A stretch of 64,000 nucleotides of DNA from Streptomyces sp. STR69 (GTDB taxonomy: Bacteria > Actinomycetota > Actinomycetes > Streptomycetales > Streptomycetaceae), in NCBI RefSeq assembly GCF_024519455.1, contig NZ_JALJRY010000024.1:1-64000 (forward strand), in the 5' to 3' direction. The notes under the pieces are model-generated. The model worked only from the letters and a program-made list of their open reading frames with translations, was not told the DNA's origin and did no database searches. Below, piece by piece: positions 28,701-36,183 of this stretch. Each line of letters opens with the position of its first letter. Positions within the stretch are counted from its first letter, which is position 1. A program made the translations under genes and the position numbers.

Positions 28701-29351
28701 ATGCCGAAAGAAGCCCGTCCGAGCACCGGGGAGCAGGCCAAGCAGCATGCGCTCACGCAGCTGCGGCAGGCGATCCTGCACGGCGACATGGCACCGGCAC
28801 AGCGGCTGGTGGAGAACGAGCTCGCCGAGCAACTCGATGTGACGCGGGCCAGCATCCGCGCGGCGTTGATCGATCTGGCGGCCGAAGGACTGGTCGAGCG
28901 GATCCGCAACCGGGGCTCCCGGGTGCGGGTGGTGACCGTGGAGGAAGCGGTCGCCATCACGGAGTGCCGCATGGTCCTGGAGGGACTGTGCGCGGCGAAG
29001 GCGGCCGTCGCGGCCAGCGACGAGCAGCTGACCGAACTGGCGGACCTGGGCCGGGCCATGACCAAGGCCGTGGCCGACGGCGAGCCCGTGACGTACTCCG
29101 AGCTCAACCACGAACTGCACGACAAGGTCCGGGAGTTCTCCGGCCAGCAGACGGCCTTGGCCCTGCTGGAACGGCTCAACGCCCAACTGGTGCGTCACCG
29201 CTTCCAGTTGGCGCTGCGGCCGGGGCGTCCGCAGCAGTCCCTGAACGAGCATCTGGCCATGATCGAGGCGATCACGGCCAGGGACCCGCAGGCGGCCGAG
29301 GCGGCCGTCCGCGCCCATCTCACCAGTGTGATCGAGGCGTTGCGCGACTGA
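28701..29351 (+). CDS. GntR-family (FCD) transcriptional regulator
   Basis: 216 residues, GGAGGG upstream of the ATG. N-terminal winged helix-turn-helix (LRQAILHGDMAPAQRLVENELAEQLDVTRASIRAALIDLAAEGLVERIRNRGSRV) and a C-terminal all-helical FCD effector domain (ITECRMVLEGL, LNHELHDKVREFSG, HLAMIEAITARDPQAAEAAVRAHL). First gene of the operon that continues with the galB/galC/galD-like genes. FCD regulators usually repress catabolic operons and are released by a pathway acid. Confidence 0.93.
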   Translation: MPKEARPSTGEQAKQHALTQLRQAILHGDMAPAQRLVENELAEQLDVTRASIRAALIDLAAEGLVERIRNRGSRVRVVTVEEAVAITECRMVLEGLCAAKAAVAASDEQLTELADLGRAMTKAVADGEPVTYSELNHELHDKVREFSGQQTALALLERLNAQLVRHRFQLALRPGRPQQSLNEHLAMIEAITARDPQAAEAAVRAHLTSVIEALRD

Positions 29352-29412
29352 GGCGCGGCGGCTCGGCACGCCCGGGGCGGGCGCACACCTGTCCACCAAG
29401 GAGATTGACGCA

Positions 29413-30198
29413 ATGACGCACGGCAACGCGCCCGCCTCCCCCACGCTCGACGACGCTCGCGCGGGGGGACCCCCATCACGATCGACACTCGTCGTCACGG
29501 CGCACGCCGGGGACTTCGTGTGGCGGGCGGGCGGAGCCATCGCCCTGGCCGCCGCCCGTGGCGAGAAGGTCACCATCGCCTGTCTGACCTTCGGCGAGCG
29601 CGGCGAGTCCGCCAAGGCCTGGCGCGAGGGCAAGCAGCTGGACGAGATCAAGGCGATCCGCCGGGACGAGGCCGAGCGCGCCGCGGCCACCCTCGGCGCC
29701 GAGGTCCGTTTCTACGACGCCGGCGACTACCCCCTGGTCGCCACCGCCGAGTTGACCGACCGACTCGTCGCCGTCTACCGCGAGACGCAGCCGGACGTCG
29801 TGCTCACCCACCCCACCGAGGACCCGTACAACGGCGACCACCCGGCCGCCAGCCGGATGGCGCTGGAGGCCCGCGTCCTGGCGCAGGCCATCGGCTACCC
29901 CGGCGAGGGCGAGATCATCGGCGCCCCGCCGGTCTTCTACTTCGAGCCGCACCAGCCCGAGATGAGCGGCTTCAAGCCCGAGGTCCTCCTCGACATCACC
30001 GAGGTCTGGGACACCAAGCGCAAGGCGATGGAGTGCCTCGGCGCCCAGCAGCACCTGTGGGACTACTACACCGACCTGGCCGTCCGCCGCGGTGTCCAGC
30101 TCAAGCGCAACGCCGGCCCGAACCTGGGCCTGGCCCACAAGACGATGGCCGAGGCGTACATGCGCCCGTACCCGCAGATCGCGAAGGAGCTGGCATAG
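29413..30198 (+). CDS. galB: LmbE/PIG-L family 4-oxalomesaconate hydratase (GalB-like)
   Basis: 261 residues, GGAG upstream of the ATG. The PIG-L zinc motif AHPDDE is replaced by AHAGDFVWRAGGA, retaining His and Asp three residues apart; a further His lies in HPTEDPYNGDHPAA and an HTD-like stretch is in VLTHPTED. This AH-xx-DFVWR form is what I recall of GalB of Pseudomonas putida, the zinc hydratase that converts the keto tautomer of 4-oxalomesaconate to 4-carboxy-4-hydroxy-2-oxoadipate. Position directly before an RraA-type aldolase and a PrpF-type tautomerase strongly supports the role. A sugar deacetylase is the alternative, less likely. Confidence 0.82.
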   Translation: MTHGNAPASPTLDDARAGGPPSRSTLVVTAHAGDFVWRAGGAIALAAARGEKVTIACLTFGERGESAKAWREGKQLDEIKAIRRDEAERAAATLGAEVRFYDAGDYPLVATAELTDRLVAVYRETQPDVVLTHPTEDPYNGDHPAASRMALEARVLAQAIGYPGEGEIIGAPPVFYFEPHQPEMSGFKPEVLLDITEVWDTKRKAMECLGAQQHLWDYYTDLAVRRGVQLKRNAGPNLGLAHKTMAEAYMRPYPQIAKELA

Positions 30199-30200
30199 CC

Positions 30201-30905
30201 ATGGGCGGCGTGATCGTCACCAACCCGCCGAAGGCGGACGCGAAGGACGTCGAGGCGCTGGCCGCCTTCGGCGTGGCCACCGTGAGCGAGGCCATGGGCC
30301 GCACCGGTCTGCTCGGTCCGTCAATCCGCCCTGTGCAGCAGGGAGTTCGGGTCGCCGGCACCGCCGTCACCGTGCTCAGCTGGCCCGGCGACAACCTCAT
30401 GATCCATGCGGCCGTGGAGCAGTGCGCCGAGGGGGACATCCTCGTCGTCACCACCACTTCCCCGTGCACGGACGGCCTGTTCGGCGAGCTGTTCGCCACC
30501 GCGCTGCAGCAGCGCGGGGTGCGCGGAGTCGTCCTCAACACCGGCATCCGAGACACTCAGGAACTGCGCGACATGGGCTTCGCCGCCTGGTCCCGGGCCG
30601 TCTCCTCCCAGGGCACCGTCAAGGCCACCGGCGGCTCGGTCAACGTGCCCATCGCCATCGACGGCCAGGTCGTCCGCCCCGGTGACGTGATCGTCGCCGA
30701 CGACGACGGCGTGGTGGTCGTACCGCGCGAGAAGGCCCGTGAGACCGCCGAGAGGTCCGAGGCCCGCGAGGCGAAGGAAGCGGCCACCCGCGCCGCCTTC
30801 CTGGAGGGTCAACTGGGCCTGGACCGCTACGGGTTGCGCGACACCCTCAAGCAACTCGGCGTCGAGTACCGGTCGTACGAGGAGTACACCGGAGCCGGGT
30901 CGTGA
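30201..30905 (+). CDS. galC: RraA-like 4-carboxy-4-hydroxy-2-oxoadipate aldolase (GalC/LigK-like)
   Basis: 234 residues. The RraA fold signature VVLNTGIRDTQELRDMGF contains the Arg-Asp pair that binds substrate and divalent metal in HMG/CHA aldolases, about 20 residues after the GELFATALQQRGV segment; the C-terminal extension (about residues 165-234) matches the aldolase branch rather than the ribonuclease regulator. It cleaves 4-carboxy-4-hydroxy-2-oxoadipate to pyruvate and oxaloacetate. Starts 2 nt after galB and overlaps galD by GTGA. Confidence 0.87.
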   Translation: MGGVIVTNPPKADAKDVEALAAFGVATVSEAMGRTGLLGPSIRPVQQGVRVAGTAVTVLSWPGDNLMIHAAVEQCAEGDILVVTTTSPCTDGLFGELFATALQQRGVRGVVLNTGIRDTQELRDMGFAAWSRAVSSQGTVKATGGSVNVPIAIDGQVVRPGDVIVADDDGVVVVPREKARETAERSEAREAKEAATRAAFLEGQLGLDRYGLRDTLKQLGVEYRSYEEYTGAGS

Positions 30906-32035
30906 CCGGGCCCGCGGAGGTGCGCTGCATGCTGATGCGCGGCGGCACCTCCAAGGGCGCCTACTTCCTGGCCGAGGACCCCCCCGCCGACCCCGCCGAA
31001 CGCGACGACCTGCTGCTGCGCGTCATGGGCAGCCCCGACCCGCGCCAGATCGACGGCCTGGGCGGCGCCCACCCGCTCACCAGCAAGGTCGGCGTGGTCT
31101 CCGTCTCGGCCGACCCCGAGGCCGACGTCGACTATCTGTTCCTGCAAGTCGCTGTCGACCGACCTGAGGTGACGGATCGTCAGAACTGCGGCAACATCCT
31201 CGCCGGAATTGGCCCGTTCGCCGTGGAGCGGGGGCTCGTGGCCCCCGCCGACGGCGAGACGTCCGTCCGTATCCGCATGCTCAACACCGGGGAACTGGCG
31301 ATCACGAGCTTCCCCACGCCCGGCGGCCGGGTCGACTACACAGGCGCCGCCGAAATCTCCGGTGTACCCGGCACCGCGGCCGCCGTGGTCATCGAATTCC
31401 CGCAGGGCAGCAGCCCGTTGCTGCCGACGGGCCGGATCCGGGACGTCCTCGCCGGCACCGAGGTGACGTGCGTCGACAACGGCATGCCGGTCGTCCTGAT
31501 CCCGGCCACCGCACTGGACGTCACCGGCTACGAGAGCCCCCAGGACCTGGAAGAGAACCTGATGCTCGCCGACCGTCTCCGGGAGATCCGCCTGGAGGCC
31601 GGCAAGCTGATGGGCCTCGGGGACGTCGAGAGCACCACCGTGCCCAAGCTCAGCCTGCTGGCACCGCCCCGGGACGGCGGAGCGGTGATGACCCGCACCT
31701 TCATCCCCGTGCGCTGCCACACCTCGATCGGCGTCCTCGGCGCCGCGAGCGTGGCGGCGGGGCTGCTCCTGCCCGGCGGGGTGGGGGAGGGCATCGCCGA
31801 CGTCTCTGCGCAAAGTGACCGAATTCGCATCGAGCATCCCAGCGGATTCCTGGACATCGAAACCAGCGTGACCCCCGCATCCGGCGAGACCGCTCCCGTG
31901 GTCCGCAGAACCGCCGTGGTGCGTACCGCCCGCAAGATCTTCGACGGCACCGTCTTCCCCCGGTCCGCCGACACAACCCCCACACCCGCACCCGTACGAC
32001 CCCTTGGAGGCAACGATGGCTCCGCCGCTCGGTGA
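30902..32035 (+). CDS. galD: PrpF-family 4-oxalomesaconate tautomerase (GalD-like)
   Basis: 377 residues from the GTG at 30902. N-terminus RCMLMRGGTSKGAYFLAEDPP, then NCGNILAGIGPFAVERGL and PTPGGRVDYTG, are the hallmarks of the GalD branch of the PrpF (diaminopimelate-epimerase fold) family. It interconverts the enol and keto tautomers of 4-oxalomesaconate ahead of GalB. Its end overlaps the dioxygenase start at 32016 by 20 nt, tying ring cleavage to the lower pathway. Confidence 0.88.
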   Translation: MTGPAEVRCMLMRGGTSKGAYFLAEDPPADPAERDDLLLRVMGSPDPRQIDGLGGAHPLTSKVGVVSVSADPEADVDYLFLQVAVDRPEVTDRQNCGNILAGIGPFAVERGLVAPADGETSVRIRMLNTGELAITSFPTPGGRVDYTGAAEISGVPGTAAAVVIEFPQGSSPLLPTGRIRDVLAGTEVTCVDNGMPVVLIPATALDVTGYESPQDLEENLMLADRLREIRLEAGKLMGLGDVESTTVPKLSLLAPPRDGGAVMTRTFIPVRCHTSIGVLGAASVAAGLLLPGGVGEGIADVSAQSDRIRIEHPSGFLDIETSVTPASGETAPVVRRTAVVRTARKIFDGTVFPRSADTTPTPAPVRPLGGNDGSAAR

Positions 32036-32966
32036 CATCGCCCATATCGGCCACGCCCAGCTCTTCACCCCGGACCTGGACGCCAGTGTCGCCTTCTTCA
32101 CCGACTACCTCGGGCTGACCGCCAACGGGCAGGACGGCGACACCGTCTACCTCCGCACCTACGACGACTACGAGCACCACAGCCTGGTCCTCACCGCCCG
32201 AGAACAGCCCGGCCTCGGCCGCCTCGCCCTGCGCACCTCCAGCGAGGAGGCCCTCCAGCGCCGTATCGAGGCGATCGAGGAGGCGGGCGGAACCGGCCGA
32301 TGGGTCGAGGACGAGCCAGGCCTCGGCAAGCTGTACATCACCACTGACCCCGACGGCCACGAGCACGCCCTGTACTGGGAGAGCGAGCACTACCAGGCCC
32401 CCGACGAGCTGAAACCGGCTCTGAAGAACCAGCCGCAGGCCAAACCCAACCGGGGTGTCGGCGTACGGCGCCTCGACCACATCAACTTCCTTGCCGCGGA
32501 CGTGCTTTCCAGTGCCGAGTTCCAGGAACACGTGCTGGGCGCAAGGCCGACGGAGCAGATCCAGCTCAACAGCGGGCGGATCGCGGCGCGTTGGCTGACC
32601 TACACGAACAAGTCGTACGACGTCGTGTACACCAAGGACTGGACCGGTTCGACCGGGCGGCTGCACCACATCGCCTTCGCGACCGACACCCGTGAGGACA
32701 TCCTGCGCGCGGCCGATCTCGCCATCGACACGGGCGTGTTCATCGAGACGGGCCCGCACAAGCACGCCATCCAGCAGACGTTCTTCCTCTACGTCTACGA
32801 ACCCGGCGGCAACCGCATCGAGTTGTGCAATCCGCTCACCCGACTTGTCCTGGCGCCCGACTGGCCGCTGATCACCTGGACCGAGGAAGAGCGGAAGAAG
32901 GGGCAGGCCTGGGGCCTGAAGACCATCGAGTCGTTCCACACGCACGGGACTCCGCCGGTCGGCTGA
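32016..32966 (+). CDS. Type I (VOC) extradiol ring-cleavage dioxygenase, HPCD-like
   Basis: 316 residues from ATG 32016 with TTGGAGG upstream; the TTG at 32004 is less likely. Two VOC modules. The C-terminal module holds the 2-His-1-Glu site: His155 in LDHINF, His218 in LHHIAF and Glu269 in YEPGGNRIEL, the last matching the extradiol signature LYxxEPxGxxxE. Spacing matches homoprotocatechuate 2,3-dioxygenase (His155, His214, Glu267), as do Asn157, His250 and Tyr259. The acid-base His200 of that enzyme appears as Tyr201 and substrate-binding Arg243 as Thr245, so the substrate should differ. Context suggests gallate, protocatechuate or an O-methyl derivative. Confidence 0.88.
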   Translation: MAPPLGDIAHIGHAQLFTPDLDASVAFFTDYLGLTANGQDGDTVYLRTYDDYEHHSLVLTAREQPGLGRLALRTSSEEALQRRIEAIEEAGGTGRWVEDEPGLGKLYITTDPDGHEHALYWESEHYQAPDELKPALKNQPQAKPNRGVGVRRLDHINFLAADVLSSAEFQEHVLGARPTEQIQLNSGRIAARWLTYTNKSYDVVYTKDWTGSTGRLHHIAFATDTREDILRAADLAIDTGVFIETGPHKHAIQQTFFLYVYEPGGNRIELCNPLTRLVLAPDWPLITWTEEERKKGQAWGLKTIESFHTHGTPPVG

Positions 32967-33017
32967 GCGGCGCGCAGGAGTCACCGGAGTCACCCTCACG
33001 CGATTGTCGATGAGATT

Positions 33018-33060
33018 GTTGACAAAAATGTTGACTATCCGGGGGGTGACTCCTTAGCGT
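33018..33060 (+). promoter_or_regulatory. Promoter and GntR-type operator of the transporter gene
   Basis: GTTGACAAAAATGTTGAC (33018-33035) matches the operator-like element before the GntR gene. -35 TTGACT at 33031-33036 and -10 TAGCGT at 33055-33060 with an 18-nt spacer place the element over the -35. Confidence 0.6.
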
Positions 33061-33091
33061 CTGGCGCACCAAGCACGAGAGGTAACCAACG

Positions 33092-34429
33092 ATGTCTTCC
33101 TCCCCCTCCCCGTCCCCCGCTCTGTCCGCCCGCGGCAGCCGATTGGCCCTGCTGGTCATCGGTCTGTGCTGGCTGGCCGTCCTCTTCGACGGCCTCGACA
33201 TGTTCATCTACGGCTCGGTGCTCCCGCACCTGCTGGAGACGAAGACCTTCGGTCTCACCGCGGACCAGGCCGGCGACCTCGGCAGCTACGCCACCTTCGG
33301 CATGCTGGTCGGCGCCCTGACCGCGGGCACGGTCGCGGACCGGATCGGCCGCAAGCAGCTGATGATCGCCTGCGTGACGCTCTTCTCGCTCGCCTCCGGC
33401 ATCTGCGCGGTCTCCGGCAGCGTCGAGGTCTTCGGCCTCGGCCGCACCCTCGCCGGCGTCGGCCTCGGCGGGCTGCTGCCCACCGCGATCAGCATGGTCT
33501 CCGACTACGCCCCGCGCGGCCGGACCGCCCTCACCATCGGCATGCTGATGACCGCCCACCACGCCGGCGGCATCCTCTCCGCCTACGTGGCCAAGTGGCT
33601 GGTGGATCCGGTCGGCTGGCGCGCCGCCTTCTGGGTCTGCGTCCTGCCGCTGCTCTTCGTCCCGGTGCTGCTGAAGTTCCTGCCCGAGTCGCTGAGCTTC
33701 CTGGTCGCCAAGGGCCGCGCCGCCGAGGCCACCGCCCTCGCCGAGCGCTTCGAGGTCGAACTCCCCGCCGCCACCGGCAAGAAGACCGCGGCCGACCGCT
33801 GGGACGCCCTGCGCAACCTCTTCAGCGGCGGCCAGTGGATCCAGACCCTGCTGTACTGGTTCGCCTCCTTCGGCGGCCTGCTCCTCGTCTACGGCGTCGC
33901 CACCTGGCTGCCCACCCTGATGCGCGCCGAGGGCTACGCGCTCGCCGACGCGCTCACCTTCGTCGTCGTCTTCAACCTCGGTGGCATCGTGGGCATGCTC
34001 GCCGCAGGCCGCGCCGCCGACCGCTTCGGCGCCCCGCGCATCTCGGCGATCTGGTTCGCGCTCACCGCCGTGGGTGTCTTCCTGCTCGGTGTCCACATGG
34101 GCCAGGCGGTGACGATGCTGGTCGTCTTCCTCACCGGCGTCTTCCTCAACAGCGCCCAGACGATGATCTACGCGACGGTCTCCATCCGCTCCACCCCCGA
34201 CAACCGCGCCACGGCGGTCGGCTGGACCTCCGGCATGGGCCGCTTCGGCGCCGTGTTCGGCCCGTGGCTCGGCGGCCGGCTGCTCGCCTCCGGCAACGGC
34301 GACTGGGGCTTCACGTCCTTCGCCATCGCCGGTCTGTCGTCGATGGTCTTCATCGGGATCGCCGCCCTGCGCAGCTCGAAGCAGGCCGCCCGGACCAGCA
34401 CCCCGCAGGAGCTGGTCGGCACCCACTGA
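33092..34429 (+). CDS. MFS aromatic acid:H+ symporter (AAHS) family permease
   Basis: 445 residues with 12 hydrophobic segments. The AAHS signature DGLDMFIYGSVLPHLL in helix 1 (charged residue inside the membrane) and the MFS loop GTVADRIGRKQLMI are visible; central loop about residues 205-245. The family includes PcaK, BenK and GalT, importers of protocatechuate, benzoate and gallate. It follows the dioxygenase by 125 nt and shares the GntR-type element, so it probably imports the substrate of this pathway. Confidence 0.9.
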   Translation: MSSSPSPSPALSARGSRLALLVIGLCWLAVLFDGLDMFIYGSVLPHLLETKTFGLTADQAGDLGSYATFGMLVGALTAGTVADRIGRKQLMIACVTLFSLASGICAVSGSVEVFGLGRTLAGVGLGGLLPTAISMVSDYAPRGRTALTIGMLMTAHHAGGILSAYVAKWLVDPVGWRAAFWVCVLPLLFVPVLLKFLPESLSFLVAKGRAAEATALAERFEVELPAATGKKTAADRWDALRNLFSGGQWIQTLLYWFASFGGLLLVYGVATWLPTLMRAEGYALADALTFVVVFNLGGIVGMLAAGRAADRFGAPRISAIWFALTAVGVFLLGVHMGQAVTMLVVFLTGVFLNSAQTMIYATVSIRSTPDNRATAVGWTSGMGRFGAVFGPWLGGRLLASGNGDWGFTSFAIAGLSSMVFIGIAALRSSKQAARTSTPQELVGTH

Positions 34430-34441
34430 CCGGGAAGGGCA

Positions 34442-34485
34442 CACACGGAGGCGCCCGCGTCGAAAGACGCGGGCGCCTCCGTGTG
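34442..34485. terminator. Bidirectional terminator
   Basis: Perfect 20-bp stem with a GAAA tetraloop (34462-34465), between the convergent transporter and cupin genes. The strongest hairpin in the window. Confidence 0.85.
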
Positions 34486-34492
34486 CGGCGGG

Positions 34493-34903
34493 TCAGTCCT
34501 TGCCCATCTGGTCCTCCGCCGACAGGTGTTCCACCGTCTTGCCGGTCTCCGTGAAGGTCCGGGTCACGTACCCCGACGAGTACACCCACAGGATGCGCAA
34601 CGGTGTGTCACCGACGTTCCGGAACAGGTGCGGGATCGGTGAGGGGACGTACGTGGTGTCGTACTGCTCCAGCCGCGTCACCTCGCCGTCGACCCACACC
34701 TCCGCCTCGCCCTCCAGGATCGTCACGTGCTCGTCGCAGTTGTGCGAGTGCAACGGCGCCCCGGAGCCGACCGGATACACGCTCATGCCACTGGTGATCA
34801 GGTTCTCCCCGCCCGCCGACGGTGTCGTGATGAGGGGTGTCGAGGCGACGGCACCGCCCCGGTCGAGTACGGGCACGGACGCGACCTTGATGATCGTGGT
34901 CAT
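34493..34903 (-). CDS. Cupin-domain protein
   Basis: 136 residues, one cupin barrel. Motif 1 is PLHSHNCDEHVTILEGEAEVWVDG (His, His, Glu ligands) and motif 2 PSPIPHLFRNVGDTPLRILWV (His ligand), so a metal site is likely intact. In catabolic clusters such small cupins are dioxygenases, isomerases or accessory proteins; which applies here cannot be decided. Divergent from the carboxymuconolactone-decarboxylase-like gene, so probably co-regulated with the second catabolic module. Confidence 0.85.
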   Translation of the reverse strand: MTTIIKVASVPVLDRGGAVASTPLITTPSAGGENLITSGMSVYPVGSGAPLHSHNCDEHVTILEGEAEVWVDGEVTRLEQYDTTYVPSPIPHLFRNVGDTPLRILWVYSSGYVTRTFTETGKTVEHLSAEDQMGKD

Positions 34904-34971
34904 CCGGAGTTCCTTTCCACTTACACACTTCTGCGTCGAACGACGTTAGGCCTCGCGCGGGGGAATGGGTG

Positions 34972-35037
34972 CCCTCTGGCGTGCAGCTTTACCTTGCGCT
35001 TCCAGAGGGGTGGGCTTTCCGGACCCGGCTGTAGCGT
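34972..35037 (+). promoter_or_regulatory. Regulated promoter between the cupin and CMD-like genes
   Basis: An 8-bp inverted repeat (CCCTCTGG 34972-34979, CCAGAGGG 35002-35009) encloses CTTGCGCTTCCAG (34993-35005). A -10 TAGCGT lies at 35032-35037, exactly 39 nt from the first base of CTTGC. The same element and spacing occur before the amidohydrolase gene at 46453, and on the minus strand before the gene at 43106-43393. Confidence 0.5.
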
Positions 35038-35106
35038 CGGTACGCATCGCACGGCTTCACGAACCGTGCACGTAGCGTGCCGGAAAGAAAAGGCAGGTAT
35101 CGGCCC

Positions 35107-35709
35107 ATGAGGCTCCCCGTTCTCACCGAAGAGGAAATGGACCCGCGCCAGCAGGAACTGGCCGCCCGCATCGCCGGCCGGCGCGGCGCCGTCCGCGGCC
35201 CCTTCCGGGTCTGGCTGCACAGCCCGGAGATGTGCGAACGGGCCGAATCCCTCGGTGCGTTCGCCCGCTTCGACAGCAGCCTCCCCAAGCACCTGAGCGA
35301 ACTCACGCTGCTGATGGCCGCCCGCAACTGGGACGCGCAGTATTCCTGGAACGCCCATGTCCACCAGGCGATCGAGGCCGGCATTCCGGAAGCCGCCGTC
35401 AAGGCGATCGCGGAGAAGCGCGAGGCCGTTTTCGACAACGAGGCGGACCAGGCCTTCTACCAGTTCTGCCGCGAGATCCTCGACGACCACTTCGTCACCG
35501 ACGCGACCTTCGCCGCCGCACTGGAGCACTTCGGTTCCAAGGGCCTCGTCGACACCATCGGCGCGCTCGGCAACTTCACCATGCTCGGCATGTGCCTCAA
35601 CACCTTTCAGGTGGACCTCCAGGCAGACAAGGAACCCCCGTTCCCGGACATCCGCGGCTACGGCCGTGTCGCCCCGGACGGCGCCTACGGCACCGCGCCG
35701 CGCGCGTGA
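35107..35709 (+). CDS. Carboxymuconolactone decarboxylase (CMD) family protein
   Basis: 200 residues from ATG 35107; an in-frame GTG at 35077 is possible. The CMD helical bundle is seen in LPKHLSELTLLMAARNWDAQYSWNAHVHQAIEAGIPEAAVKAI, with the conserved Glu, Trp and His of the family, but no CxxC/CxxxH peroxidase motif. Related proteins decarboxylate carboxymuconolactone or act as unknown enzymes in aromatic catabolism. It opens the second catabolic module downstream of the CTTGC-type promoter. Confidence 0.82.
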   Translation: MRLPVLTEEEMDPRQQELAARIAGRRGAVRGPFRVWLHSPEMCERAESLGAFARFDSSLPKHLSELTLLMAARNWDAQYSWNAHVHQAIEAGIPEAAVKAIAEKREAVFDNEADQAFYQFCREILDDHFVTDATFAAALEHFGSKGLVDTIGALGNFTMLGMCLNTFQVDLQADKEPPFPDIRGYGRVAPDGAYGTAPRA

Positions 35710-35739
35710 CGAACCCCGGGGGGAGACGCGGTACGGCGC

Positions 35740-36003
35740 CGGCCGCCCGCAAGGCGTTCGGCGCGGCCGGCAAGAAGGCCGTGAAGATCGTGACCGCCAG
35801 GGGAACGGACGAGGGACTGGCCGTCGTCAAGGACGGACGGCTCTCCGCCACCGTCGCGAACTCGGCCTGGTCGATCGACCGGACCGCGGTCAAGACGCCG
35901 TCGGCATCCTGGCCAAGAAGAAGGTTGACAATATTGCCAACATTCCTCTTTTGTTGGTCACCAAGGACAACTTGAACAAGGCACCCCAGTACTGCCCCAA
36001 GCG
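35740..36003 (+). pseudogene. Remnant of a sugar ABC transporter substrate-binding protein
   Basis: Two reading frames together restore the C-terminus of a periplasmic-binding-protein type sugar receptor: frame A gives KAFGAAGKKAVKIVTARG, TDEGLAVVKDGRLSATVANS and AWSIDRTAVKT; frame B then continues AVGILAKKKVDNIANIPLLL and VTKDNLNKAPQYCPK. The join near 35893-35900 needs one extra base, so a single-base deletion is inferred. The N-terminal two thirds and the stop codon are missing. No transporter genes adjoin. It marks a deletion scar between the CMD-like gene and the LysR gene. Confidence 0.75.
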
Positions 36004-36067
36004 ACACAGTCGCGCGGGCAGCGATGCCTGTCCCCGCACCGTCCCGAGCCGCCCGTCCGGCACATCG

Positions 36068-36106
36068 CCGGAATGTCCTGACAGAGCCGCTACAAGGACA
36101 TTCCGG
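36068..36106. repeat. 12-bp perfect inverted repeat upstream of the LysR gene
   Basis: CCGGAATGTCCT and AGGACATTCCGG around a 15-nt spacer, 78 nt before the LysR start. It could be a remnant terminator of the degenerate gene or an operator; the AT content of the arms and the lack of a T-run leave both open. Confidence 0.55.
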
Positions 36107-36183
36107 ATCGTGTCGGACCCCTACGCACGACCGGCACCGCCGCCGGGGCCCACCCCTGGCACACGTGGGCCTCCGGAGGAATC

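Noticed and set aside
35924..35944. GTTGACAATATTG, identical to the operator-like element upstream of the carboxylesterase
   Set aside because: It lies in frame B of the decayed sugar-binding-protein gene and encodes the conserved KKVDNIANIP stretch, so the match is explained by coding sequence and no intact gene starts just after it.
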